IMG/VR virus record: IMGVR_UViG_3300030385_002049
Span: 1 to 50,523 of that record
Source: a virus
Direction: 5' to 3' (one strand)
DNA: 50,523 nucleotides
Shown: one piece after another, positions 44,299-50,158 of the stretch
Layout of the letters: every line of letters begins with the position of its first letter
How positions within the stretch are numbered: the first letter of the stretch is position 1
Program-made: the position numbers and the translations under genes
The notes under the pieces: model-generated
Told to the model about the DNA's origin: nothing
The model's database searches: none
What the model saw: only the letters and a program-made list of their open reading frames with translations

Positions 44299-44727
44299 CT
44301 AAAACGGCACGTCGTCGTCCCAATTTTTTTTGATATACTTTTTCTTTTTCTTGGGTTCTTGTTGTTTAAGTTGGAACTCTTTTTGCATCTTAAAATAATC
44401 TTTTATATCTTCTTGTAATTCTTCTTCTTCATACTCTAAAAGAGCGGTTTGAATTACTTTGCTACAACTCATTGGCTCGGGCCAATACCCCGAATCGTTT
44501 GTACTTCGTCTTTGCAAATCTTTGAGTTCTGTTAGATTTTCTTGCAGGGATTTACGCGGGTCGTATTTGGGTTTGTTAATAGCCTCCCAATATTCTTGAA
44601 TATTTTTTAAGTCCTGGTCGCTACCAATAAACGTTAAATCAAATTCGGTTTTATCGTAGGGCAGATATATAAAGGTCCCGTCTTTTTTTTTGAACGGGTA
44701 ACAACGTAACGGCTTACCTATTGTCAT
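44299..44727 (-). CDS. unknown protein with SSB-like acidic C-terminal tip
   Basis: A 142-residue protein starting with MTIGKPLRCYPFKKKDGT. The middle is helical and acidic (LLEYEEEELQEDIKDYF). A Lys-rich stretch precedes the end, NWDDDVPF, which closely resembles the DDDIPF tip of bacterial single-strand binding proteins, through which SSB recruits repair and replication enzymes. The body shows no OB-fold I can identify. It lies just upstream (in transcription) of two nucleases of recombination. It may mimic or compete with host SSB; that is inferred from the tip alone. Confidence 0.6.
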   Translation of the reverse strand: MTIGKPLRCYPFKKKDGTFIYLPYDKTEFDLTFIGSDQDLKNIQEYWEAINKPKYDPRKSLQENLTELKDLQRRSTNDSGYWPEPMSCSKVIQTALLEYEEEELQEDIKDYFKMQKEFQLKQQEPKKKKKYIKKNWDDDVPF

Positions 44728-44935
44728 TTTTTAACACCTTTTCATAAGACTCTTCAAAAACACGTGGATGATGTTGGAAAATATAATTCATTGCTTCTGC
44801 CATTCTGCCCATTGCTCTTATATCTTCTAATAGCTGTTCGGTATGAGTTGGACTAAACAAACTGAGACGCTGTTTGGTTTCGTCTTTCAAACTGCTTTCT
44901 ATTAAAATTTCTAATTCTTCCATTTTTTTCTCCAA
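44714..44935 (-). CDS. small unknown protein (73 residues)
   Basis: A 73-residue protein, first gene of the 43-45 kb minus block, with ribosome site TTTTTGGAGAAAAA. It is acidic at its start (MEKKMEELEILIESSLKDE) and helical throughout, with FQHHPRVFEESYEKVL near the C-terminus. It overlaps the next gene by 14 bases. No family recognised. It faces the divergent promoter at 44941-44995. Confidence 0.6.
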   Translation of the reverse strand: MEKKMEELEILIESSLKDETKQRLSLFSPTHTEQLLEDIRAMGRMAEAMNYIFQHHPRVFEESYEKVLKNDNR

Positions 44936-44940
44936 AAAGT

Positions 44941-44995
44941 TAAGTTATAACAATACTAAAAAAGTTGACACTTGTAAACAACTTAATTTATACTA
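44941..44995 (+). promoter_or_regulatory. strong sigma70-type promoter with flanking TTAAGTT operators
   Basis: TTGACA (44966-44971) and TATACT (44990-44995) with 18 bases between make a near-consensus promoter for the plus-strand genes from 45023. TTAAGTT (44941-44947) and its inverse AACTTAA (44981-44987) flank the -35 box, and the latter overlaps the spacer. The same inverted TTAAGTT pair occurs at 41702-41735, so one repressor may bind both regions. Confidence 0.72.
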
Positions 44996-45022
44996 ACAGT
45001 ACATTACTTAGGAGAAAGTGAA

Positions 45023-45199
45023 ATGAATGACGAAGAAATGTTAAAACTTATTTACAGTTTATTACATCTTAATGAATACAGAAGAAAAGAATTAGCTATT
45101 CTTTTGATGGCTTCAACTTTAAATCCATTAGCGGTTGAAAATTTGGCTAAATATATGGTCGGTTTATCGGAGGAAAAGCATGAGCGAGTACAAAGTTAA
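45023..45199 (+). CDS. small helical protein (58 residues)
   Basis: Starts at ATG 45023 after GGAGAAAGTGAA, 28 bases downstream of the strong promoter's -10 box, so it is the first gene of the plus operon. The 58 residues begin MNDEEMLKLIYSLLHLNEY and continue with ELAILLMASTLNPLAVENLA, two amphipathic helices with Leu repeats. It overlaps the next gene by 20 bases. No family recognised. As the first early-promoter product it could be a host-directed or regulatory peptide. Confidence 0.6.
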   Translation: MNDEEMLKLIYSLLHLNEYRRKELAILLMASTLNPLAVENLAKYMVGLSEEKHERVQS

Positions 45200-45371
45200 G
45201 AACTACGAAGGCTACAGCGAGATTTTAGATTCCGTAAGGTCCATTGTTACACGCATTGCTCCAGAGTGGGCCGCCTCTTCTATTAATAAAGAGATAGACA
45301 ACCTGGAAACCACGATAGACGAAACGTTGGCGGGTCGAGCCGATATGCTAGATCCTCAAGAAGAGGAATAA
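45180..45371 (+). CDS. small unknown protein (63 residues)
   Basis: ATG 45180 is chosen since GGAGG lies 7 bases upstream and the alternative start at 45135 overlaps the previous gene by 65 bases. The protein is acidic and helical (MSEYKVKNYEGYSEILDSV, then NKEIDNLETTIDETLAG). No motif recognised. Confidence 0.6.
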   Translation: MSEYKVKNYEGYSEILDSVRSIVTRIAPEWAASSINKEIDNLETTIDETLAGRADMLDPQEEE

Positions 45372-45373
45372 CT

Positions 45374-45395
45374 TTTAACTACCTATCTAGTTAAA
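45374..45395 (+). promoter_or_regulatory. 8-base-pair stem-loop after the 63-residue gene
   Basis: TTTAACTA (45374-45381) and TAGTTAAA (45388-45395) pair around a 6-base loop. No T tract follows, so it is either a weak transcript stabiliser or a protein-binding palindrome rather than an intrinsic terminator. Confidence 0.5.
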
Positions 45396-45436
45396 GATAT
45401 AGTAACGTGCAAATAGAAACAAAAGGGGGAATTCGC

Positions 45437-45589
45437 ATGAGTAACGAAAAAGAGATAGTGCAGATACTTAAATTATTTCACGGTTTAAACAAGGAAGATC
45501 AAGAATACATCGCAGGATTACTACCCGTTATCTTAAAAGAAAAAGAAAAAGATGAAAAAGAACGAGAACGAGAACGAGAACGAGAATAA
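45437..45589 (+). CDS. small charged protein ending in (Glu-Arg)n
   Basis: ATG 45437 follows AGGGGGAATTCGC. The 50 residues begin MSNEKEIVQILKLFHGLNK and contain EDQEYIAGLLPVIL. The last 17 residues are Lys/Glu then Glu-Arg repeats encoded by the GAACGA hexanucleotide run at 45560-45583. It overlaps the next gene by 38 bases in another frame. The pattern 'LFHGLNKEDQEYI' recalls small helical phage proteins. No function recognised. Confidence 0.55.
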   Translation: MSNEKEIVQILKLFHGLNKEDQEYIAGLLPVILKEKEKDEKERERERERE

Positions 45590-45686
45590 ATTTAATTGGG
45601 TGGTTGAGTATGACATTAAAAAAGGTAAACGTATTAAACGCTATAAAAAAATAACAGAGGTAAACCACACGATCTCTATAATATAA
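45552..45686 (+). CDS. small basic protein with (Asn-Glu)n start, read from the same repeat
   Basis: A 44-residue frame starting at ATG 45552 inside the end of the previous gene. It reads the hexanucleotide repeat in another frame as Asn-Glu units, then FNWVVEYDIKKGKRIKRYKK. The second half looks like a real beta-strand rich, basic protein fragment rather than chance translation. AAAAAGAAAAAG upstream is a poor ribosome site; translational coupling to the preceding gene is likely. Confidence 0.45.
   Translation: MKKNENENENENKFNWVVEYDIKKGKRIKRYKKITEVNHTISII
45560..45583 (+). repeat. GAACGA hexanucleotide repeat
   Basis: Four perfect GAACGA units start at 45560, 45566, 45572 and 45578, then GAATAA. 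The repeat lies in the overlap of two small genes and is translated in both frames, as Arg-Glu in one and Asn-Glu in the other. Confidence 0.92.
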
Positions 45687-45729
45687 TAGATGTGCAGTTG
45701 CATCCCTTTCTCCGTAAGAAAGTAAACAA

Positions 45730-46752
45730 ATGGCTCGAGGCGCAGTCAGCAACGAAGCGCCTCACCTTATTGGGAAATATAAGATGCACGAACAAAAAGA
45801 TTTTTTTAACAATTTAAGTGAAATAACAATTAATCCAGTCAATAGGTTTGAAAGATACACCAAAGAGCATTGTTGGCAATACGACATAAGACTCAATAAT
45901 TTAAATCAAGATTTAATTACATCAGGGTTAAGCAAAGAAGAGGCACAGTTAATAAAAGTTTCTGATTTTAATTTTAAACAGGTTATGTCAGAAGAAAAAA
46001 ACAAGTGTGCAGAAATTAAACACTTTATTCAAAGACATGAATGGTTGGGAAAGATGCCCATGTCAATTACGCATAGATTTACTGCTAGATGGAAAGGGGT
46101 TTTGGTTGGTGTAATAGTTATGGCAACGCCTAATGCCTTTTCTAATCTTCTTGGGGTTGAATATAAAAATAAAGAAAAATTAATATCCAGAGGTGCTTGT
46201 ATATCTTGGTCGCCAACAAACACAGCTTCATGGTTATTAATGCAATCTATTAAATGGATGGTTAAAAATACTGATTTTAGAATATTTACAGCTTATTCTG
46301 ATCCAGAAGCAAAAGAATTAGGAACCATATACCAGGCTTGTAATTTTTACTATTTAGGACAACGCTTTGGTTCTGTCAAACAATACCTTGATCCAGATAA
46401 TCTTAATAGGGGGTGGTTTGGGGATGTTGGTTTTAATGATAGAAGCCAAATAGTTAGATACGCAAAACAATTAGGTATTGAGTGGCAAAAAGAGTGGTTT
46501 AAATTTGTAGGCAGTAAAAATCAATATCGAAAAATAGATTGGTCAGCTATGCCAGATGAAATTCAAGAGATATTAAAAAACGAAAGGTTACAACATAAAA
46601 AAAGATGTAAAAGCAGAGTTTCAGCAAAGAAACATAAATATGCTTATATAAAAGGTAGTAATAAAAAAGAAACCAAACAGTTAAAGAAATTATTTTTTGA
46701 AACCAATTTAAATTTGGACGTTTTTAATTACCCAAAAGAAAGAGGCGTTTAA
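45730..46752 (+). CDS. Mom-like GNAT-fold DNA modification protein
   Basis: A 340-residue protein. Residues about 186-212 (FTAYSDPEAKELGTIYQ, then ACNFYYLG) carry the hallmark of phage Mu Mom (the Ala-Tyr-x-Asp-Pro, Gly-x-Ile-Tyr-Gln-Ala and Phe-x-Tyr-x-Gly pattern), and ISRGACISWSPTNTASWLL fits the preceding helix-strand unit of the GNAT fold. In Mu, Mom converts adenine to N6-(1-acetamido)- or methylcarbamoyl adenine and protects DNA from restriction. The C-terminal 90 residues are basic and possibly DNA-binding (KKRCKSRVSAKKHK). The start may instead be ATG 45784, because a hairpin covers codons 3-12. The partner could be the GNAT protein at 46965. Confidence 0.62.
   Translation: MARGAVSNEAPHLIGKYKMHEQKDFFNNLSEITINPVNRFERYTKEHCWQYDIRLNNLNQDLITSGLSKEEAQLIKVSDFNFKQVMSEEKNKCAEIKHFIQRHEWLGKMPMSITHRFTARWKGVLVGVIVMATPNAFSNLLGVEYKNKEKLISRGACISWSPTNTASWLLMQSIKWMVKNTDFRIFTAYSDPEAKELGTIYQACNFYYLGQRFGSVKQYLDPDNLNRGWFGDVGFNDRSQIVRYAKQLGIEWQKEWFKFVGSKNQYRKIDWSAMPDEIQEILKNERLQHKKRCKSRVSAKKHKYAYIKGSNKKETKQLKKLFFETNLNLDVFNYPKERGV
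45737..45763 (+). promoter_or_regulatory. 7-base-pair GC-rich hairpin at the start of the Mom-like gene
   Basis: GAGGCGC (45737-45743) pairs with GCGCCTC (45757-45763) around a 13-base loop. It begins 5 bases after the first start codon triplet and ends 20 bases before the alternative ATG 45784. It could hide the ribosome site or start, as a hairpin does in Mu mom mRNA. Confidence 0.5.
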
Positions 46753-46753
46753 T

Positions 46754-46975
46754 ATGTTACAAGCAGACGGATTCGACGAAGCAATTATAGGAATGACTTA
46801 CGATATGGTGGTATCGGAGGACCGTCTCATTTACTCGATTGATAAGTGCATCGAAATATTGGTTAACAGAGACGATATGACGCCAGAAGATGCGCTTGAG
46901 TATTTGGAGTTCAACACACTTTGCGCTTACGTGGGCAAGGATCAACCCGTTTTTTTACGTGAATATGAGGAATAA
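46754..46975 (+). CDS. small acidic protein, conserved phage family of unknown function
   Basis: A 73-residue acidic protein beginning MLQADGFDEAIIGM, with IYSIDKCIEILVNRDDMTP and EDALEYLEFNTLCAYVG. I recognise it as a family that occurs widely in phages, including podoviruses, as an unassigned gene; the two helices around the Cys and the final strand (EYLEFN) are constant. It starts one base after the Mom-like stop and overlaps the GNAT gene by 11 bases. Confidence 0.68.
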   Translation: MLQADGFDEAIIGMTYDMVVSEDRLIYSIDKCIEILVNRDDMTPEDALEYLEFNTLCAYVGKDQPVFLREYEE

Positions 46976-47438
46976 ATTAGAACTCATACCGCTTTCTTTG
47001 AATGAAGCCAATCTTTTTGTTACTAACTTTCATCGCCACAATAAAAAAGTACAAGGCGCTAAGTACAGTTTGGGTGCTTCTTATAACGATCAATTGGTTG
47101 GAGTAGCGATAGTTGGACGACCCGTTGCTCGTAAACTTGACGACGGCTTTACTGTCGAAGTAACGCGAGTGTGTGTATTAGAAGACGCACCTAAGAATAC
47201 GAATTCATTTCTATACGGCAGAGCGTGGCGAATATGGCAACAAATGGGCGGTAAACGTATGGTTACATATACTCTACAGGAAGAATCTGGATCTTCTCTT
47301 AAAGCTGTAGGTTGGAAAATATTGGGAGAAACGGGTGGTTGGAAAGAGGGTAAAGGTTGGCAAACCCGTCCAGGCAGAGAATGGCAACCCGTAGTCGGAC
47401 AGATGAAGTTTCGTTGGGAGGTTCAAATAGAGCAATAA
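46965..47438 (+). CDS. XF1762-family GNAT-like protein
   Basis: A 157-residue protein starting at ATG 46965 inside the end of the previous gene; a longer frame is discarded. Conserved features are NEANLFVTNFHRHNKKVQG, VGVAIVGRPVARKLDDG, EVTRVCVLEDAP, SFLYGRAWRIWQQMGG and TYTLQEESGSSLKAVGW, which match the XF1762 phage protein family. The layout fits an acetyltransferase fold. It lies two genes after the Mom-like protein, and both use GNAT-like folds, so a two-enzyme modification of DNA or protein is possible. No substrate is known. Confidence 0.75.
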   Translation: MRNKLELIPLSLNEANLFVTNFHRHNKKVQGAKYSLGASYNDQLVGVAIVGRPVARKLDDGFTVEVTRVCVLEDAPKNTNSFLYGRAWRIWQQMGGKRMVTYTLQEESGSSLKAVGWKILGETGGWKEGKGWQTRPGREWQPVVGQMKFRWEVQIEQ

Positions 47439-47455
47439 TCGGCTATACTGTCGGT

Positions 47456-47758
47456 ATGGCACATTTAAAAATAGTCAATTTAGAGGAACGCAGACCGAAT
47501 CCTAGTCATACGGAAGGTAAGGAACGCCTGGATAAGTTATTTGAAGATTTTGTTAAACGTGGCGCGCAACCAGAAATGATCGCCGAGATGATTTTAGCGT
47601 ACGGGATCTGCGAAGTATTAAATTACTCAAGGAAACCTGAAAACGGTCTTGATTCGATCAGTCGTTTGCTCTCGGAGAGCTTTAATCTCAATATAGATCG
47701 AAATGAATATTTTGACCCCGAATTGGGGGGTTTTGTCAAGAAGGACGATGATGAATGA
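47456..47758 (+). CDS. small unknown protein (100 residues)
   Basis: ATG 47456 is chosen, as a longer frame from 47357 lies over the GNAT gene. The sequence MAHLKIVNLEERRPNPSHTEGKE is followed by helices (LDKLFEDFVKRGAQPE, IAEMILAYGICEVLNYS) and an acidic tail ending KKDDDE. The first TTTTGTCA of the array at 47731 is inside its last codons. No family recognised, but its composition and helix pattern look like genuine protein. Confidence 0.6.
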   Translation: MAHLKIVNLEERRPNPSHTEGKERLDKLFEDFVKRGAQPEMIAEMILAYGICEVLNYSRKPENGLDSISRLLSESFNLNIDRNEYFDPELGGFVKKDDDE

Positions 47759-48007
47759 CAAAACTATTGGCTTGAAACCCTTTTACTTAGAGGTTTTGGC
47801 GTTTTGTCAGTTTTGTCAGGGTTTGAGGCTTCCTGTAAAACCCTGTATACAAATAGTAGAAATCTAATAGGGGGTATAACTAAATATATGACAAAAGGGG
47901 TGTTTTATATAATATATACTATATATAGAGAGCTAAGAACCTTATTGTTGTTGCCTTTCTTGAAAAAATTAGTTTTGTCAGACTTTTTCTGCAAAACTCT
48001 GACAAAA
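47731..48007. repeat. seven copies of TTTTGTCA in both orientations around an AT-rich core (origin/operator-like array)
   Basis: TTTTGTCA starts at 47731, 47802, 47811 and 47973; its complement TGACAAAA starts at 47756, 47889 and 48000. The 47802 and 47811 copies are tandem, one base apart. Between 47903 and 47931 lies TTATATAATATATACTATAT, an easily melted stretch. Clustered short iterons beside an AT-rich region are typical of replication origins, and also of multi-operator promoters. Apart from short genes there is nothing else in this 259-base gap. Confidence 0.7.
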
Positions 48008-48009
48008 CT
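47971..48009 (+). promoter_or_regulatory. 12-base perfect inverted repeat in the iteron array
   Basis: AGTTTTGTCAGA (47971-47982) pairs with TCTGACAAAACT (47998-48009) across a 15-base loop. It can form a hairpin in RNA or a two-site operator in DNA. TTTTT follows only inside the loop, so it is not a standard terminator. Confidence 0.7.
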
Positions 48010-48017
48010 AAATAAAA

Positions 48018-48176
48018 ATGCCAAAACTAAAAGCCAACATCAGAAAAGAATTAGAACCAGAAATAGTAACATTATTAGAGAGTGAACCCATTGTTAAATT
48101 AGGAAAGGAATTTCCAGGAGCGAGAATACTATATGTCAGCAAAAGATATGACCATACGAAAGTCGGTAACGATTGA
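48018..48176 (+). CDS. small protein preceding the terminase (52 residues)
   Basis: ATG 48018 lies 8 bases after the inverted repeat. The 52 residues begin MPKLKANIRKELEPEIVTLL and continue with EPIVKLGKEFPGARILYVS; the LGKEFPGARILYV part resembles small DNA-binding or adaptor proteins of phages. It overlaps the terminase small subunit gene by 44 bases in another frame. No ribosome site is obvious. A role with the terminase is inferred from position. Confidence 0.45.
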   Translation: MPKLKANIRKELEPEIVTLLESEPIVKLGKEFPGARILYVSKRYDHTKVGND

Positions 48177-48711
48177 TAATACGTTAGAAGAAGATATAGA
48201 AGATATGCCCATTGAATATCTTAACCACGACGAGAAACAACTGACCAAGAAACAACGCTTGTTAGTCTGGAACGCAGTCAACGATCCGCCATTGACGTTT
48301 GCAGAAGCGGCTAAGAAAGCAGGCTACAAGAATCCCGTTGTTGTCGGAAGATTGATGCGTAAGCGAGAAGATAGTCCGTACGCGCATGTTCGTCGGGAAT
48401 ACGAACGCTTGATGTCGGAAGCTAAAAAGAAATTTGAACTCACGCATGAGCGAGCAGTTGAGGATTTGTATAAGCTCAGAGATGATGCGTGGGGTCGGGG
48501 CGCTTTTAACGCGGCGATACAGGCTCAAGGATTGCTGTTAAAGGTCGGGGGATTAATTATAGATCGTCGGGAAGTATTGCATGGGAAGATAGATCAAATG
48601 AGTCGGGAAGAAGTAGAACGAAGATTGCAAGACTTGTTGGGATCCAAGTCGGGTATCACTATAGAAAACAAGTCGGGAAAGAATTTGCTAGAAAGCAAGA
48701 AGTCGGGATAA
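48133..48711 (+). CDS. terminase small subunit (TerS) candidate
   Basis: A 192-residue protein. Residues about 38-65 (KKQRLLVWNAVNDP, TFAEAAKKAGYKNPVVVGRLM) form a helix-turn-helix resembling DNA-binding domains of small terminase subunits. A long charged helical region (YERLMSEAKKKFELTHERA) suits the coiled oligomerisation core, and the C-terminus is short and basic. It would recognise the packaging site and load the large subunit. The gene contains eight GTCGGG copies, a candidate recognition element. No large subunit is found after it; the next genes are small and on the other strand. Confidence 0.65.
   Translation: MSAKDMTIRKSVTIDNTLEEDIEDMPIEYLNHDEKQLTKKQRLLVWNAVNDPPLTFAEAAKKAGYKNPVVVGRLMRKREDSPYAHVRREYERLMSEAKKKFELTHERAVEDLYKLRDDAWGRGAFNAAIQAQGLLLKVGGLIIDRREVLHGKIDQMSREEVERRLQDLLGSKSGITIENKSGKNLLESKKSG
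48392..48708 (+). repeat. eight GTCGGG copies in one orientation (candidate packaging site)
   Basis: GTCGGG starts at 48392, 48494, 48544, 48566, 48602, 48648, 48672 and 48702, all on the plus strand, within 317 bases. Most are followed by A; the last three are preceded by AA. The six-base sequence is GC-rich and rare elsewhere in the window. The phage P22 pac site also lies inside its small terminase gene. Confidence 0.75.
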
Positions 48712-48864
48712 CTTATTCTTGTATAGCGAATCAAAAACAATCCTAGCCTCATCTTCGGAATACATCTTTTCTTTATACTCTCTGCGTTCCTTGTCGTTTA
48801 ATATCTTCCAGGTACGGAAATTAGACTCGTAAGAGTTATTGTTGTTGTAATAAAATTCATACAT
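48688..48864 (-). CDS. small unknown protein (58 residues)
   Basis: ATG 48864 is preceded by AGGAGAAAAATA, so it is preferred over the longer frame from 48885. The protein begins MYEFYYNNNNSYESNFRTW and continues with charged helices (DEARIVFDSLYKNK). Its 3' end overlaps the convergent terminase gene by 24 bases. No family recognised. Confidence 0.6.
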   Translation of the reverse strand: MYEFYYNNNNSYESNFRTWKILNDKERREYKEKMYSEDEARIVFDSLYKNKLSRLLAF

Positions 48865-49084
48865 TATTTTTCTCCTCATCTTCATAATTATTATAAACGT
48901 TAATAGCTATCTTCCAATTATTCTTGTTATAATCACTACGATTATCAGTATCTAATTCAATACCCCAATAAGTCATTTCTGATCCTATATTCTCTAAAGT
49001 ATCAATACAGATAACTGTATCGGGTTTGTAACCTATTTCATCTATAGAGTATTGCAGTTCGTTAATTAGTTCTTGTATTGTCAT
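48857..49084 (-). CDS. small unknown protein (75 residues)
   Basis: Preceded by AGGAGAAGCTG, which lies in the end of the upstream gene. The 75 residues include QELINELQYSIDEIGY and a strand-rich centre with VICIDTLENIGSE, then YWGIELDTDN. The alternation suggests an alpha/beta fold. It overlaps both neighbours (8 and 23 bases). No family recognised. Confidence 0.6.
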   Translation of the reverse strand: MTIQELINELQYSIDEIGYKPDTVICIDTLENIGSEMTYWGIELDTDNRSDYNKNNWKIAINVYNNYEDEEKNNV

Positions 49085-49268
49085 CAGCTTCTCCTACTTC
49101 CTTTCTAAATTCTTCTTCTGACATTAAACCATTATCAATATGATATTCTTCAAGACTTTCTCTTAAATCATCTTGACTATACCCTCTATTAGCTACCCAT
49201 AACAAAGTATCAATAGCTTCATCATAAGTTTCTGCCCAAGCCTTCATCATTTCTCTAGTTATTGTCAT
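49062..49268 (-). CDS. small acidic helical protein (68 residues)
   Basis: Preceded by GAGGTGAAAA. MTITREMMKAWAETYDEA, LLWVANRGYSQDDLRE and LMSEEEFRKEVGEADD are amphipathic helices with many acidic residues. It overlaps the zinc-ribbon gene by 14 bases and the next gene by 23. No family recognised. Confidence 0.6.
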   Translation of the reverse strand: MTITREMMKAWAETYDEAIDTLLWVANRGYSQDDLRESLEEYHIDNGLMSEEEFRKEVGEADDNTRTN

Positions 49269-49401
49269 TTTTCACCTCAAACTCGGTTAATTTAACTTCT
49301 TCACTACACCCCTCACAAACTACTGCGTACCAATCAAGATGATACACTTTAGAGATATGAGAGCATTTAGGACATTCTAATAGGGTTGTTGGTTCAGACA
49401 T
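49255..49401 (-). CDS. tiny zinc-ribbon protein (48 residues)
   Basis: The 48-residue protein has two CxxC knuckles: CPKC at 10-13 and CEGC at 29-32, spaced by 15 residues, a typical zinc ribbon. AGGAGAACGAAG precedes ATG 49401, and its end overlaps the next gene by 14 bases. Such tiny ribbons act as adaptors or nucleic-acid-binding proteins. Phage Mu Com is also a small two-CxxC protein and activates translation of mom; a similar role here would be with the Mom-like gene at 45730, but this rests on size and Cys pattern only. Confidence 0.65.
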   Translation of the reverse strand: MSEPTTLLECPKCSHISKVYHLDWYAVVCEGCSEEVKLTEFEVKNDNN

Positions 49402-49600
49402 CTTCGTTCTCCTGTTCTGCATATTTAAATCTATGCAAGGTTTGTTTTTGTATGGTTAATCTTGTTATGACATTCTCTAAAATACCTTTATCTCTTTTCT
49501 TGTATTTAGAGATAAGTCCGCCTTTTTGAATAACTTGCAAAAAATCTATTGCTATTTCACAGTCACTCTCTGCCTCTCTCGTTGCTCTAAAAATATCCAT
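49394..49600 (-). CDS. small unknown protein (68 residues)
   Basis: ATG 49600 is set by GAGGAGAACGAAA upstream; a longer frame from 49615 is less likely. The protein begins MDIFRATREAESDCE and has AIDFLQVIQKGGLISKYKK followed by basic helices (VITRLTIQKQTLHRF). Its last codons contain AGGAGAAC, the ribosome site of the zinc-ribbon gene. Confidence 0.6.
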   Translation of the reverse strand: MDIFRATREAESDCEIAIDFLQVIQKGGLISKYKKRDKGILENVITRLTIQKQTLHRFKYAEQENEDV

Positions 49601-49775
49601 TTTCGTTCTCCTCATCTATAACTATATGTTGTATGTCATTTGGCGAATGTAAAGTTATATCTACTATCTCTCCATTACCTAAATTTATCTCGGTATCATG
49701 TGCTTCTTCTAACGAATCAACTTCTAATATTTTTTCTCGTTCAACTAATTCATACCAAGTCATTTTAACTTTCAT
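49587..49775 (-). CDS. small acidic protein (62 residues)
   Basis: ATG 49775 after CAGGAGAACGAAG. The protein starts MKVKMTWYELVEREKILEV and contains EAHDTEINLGNGEIVDITLHS, an alternating strand pattern with many acidic residues. The ORF ends ENENGYF, where GAGGAGAACG serves as the site for the next gene. No family recognised. Confidence 0.6.
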   Translation of the reverse strand: MKVKMTWYELVEREKILEVDSLEEAHDTEINLGNGEIVDITLHSPNDIQHIVIDEENENGYF

Positions 49776-49977
49776 CTTCGTTCTCCTGTTGTTTAATAAG
49801 TTTGTCTAAGTACCACCTGGCTTTGTATAAATCTTCTAGGCCATTTGGATCTTTTTTACCTTGTCGGATAATATATTTAATAATATTGCCAGAACAAAAA
49901 TCCAGGTTGTATTCCATTATAAAGTCGGTCACTTCTATTTTCTTTCGGTAGTAGTCGGGATTGATGTTATCGTTCAT
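49765..49977 (-). CDS. DUF3310 protein
   Basis: A 70-residue protein with INPDYYRKKIEVTDFIMEY, NLDFCSGNIIKYIIRQGKK and DPNGLEDLYKARWYLDKLI. This is the complete DUF3310 (PF11753) pattern, a family found in many phages near nucleotide metabolism or replication genes; it is thought to be a nucleotide kinase-related domain, but the function is unproven. It overlaps its neighbours by 11 bases each. Confidence 0.85.
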   Translation of the reverse strand: MNDNINPDYYRKKIEVTDFIMEYNLDFCSGNIIKYIIRQGKKDPNGLEDLYKARWYLDKLIKQQENEDES

Positions 49978-50158
49978 CTGTAATCACCTCTAAATCATCA
50001 ATATCTAATCCGTCTGCTAAGTATGTGCAATCTGTTTCTGCTCTGTATGTAATTACTTTTCCGTTATCGTCTTTGAGTTCGTTTCCGTCATCATCAAACT
50101 TAAAAAAAGTTAAATCCCAAACTGCAATATTGTTGTATTCTTTTTTGTTATCGTTCAT
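49967..50158 (-). CDS. small acidic protein (63 residues)
   Basis: ATG 50158 is chosen because GGGAGTCCCGACA lies just upstream; a longer frame from 50206 is less likely. The protein begins MNDNKKEYNNIAVWDL and contains LTFFKFDDDGNELKDDNG, an acidic beta-hairpin, then VITYRAETDCTYLADGL. The first 12 bases of the gene are the same as those of the DUF3310 gene. Confidence 0.6.
   Translation of the reverse strand: MNDNKKEYNNIAVWDLTFFKFDDDGNELKDDNGKVITYRAETDCTYLADGLDIDDLEVITDER

Noticed and set aside
47804-48085. Plus-strand 93-residue frame over the TTTTGTCA array
   Set aside because: The translation is compositionally odd, crosses the inverted repeats and AT-rich stretch, lacks a ribosome site and overlaps the 52-residue gene.
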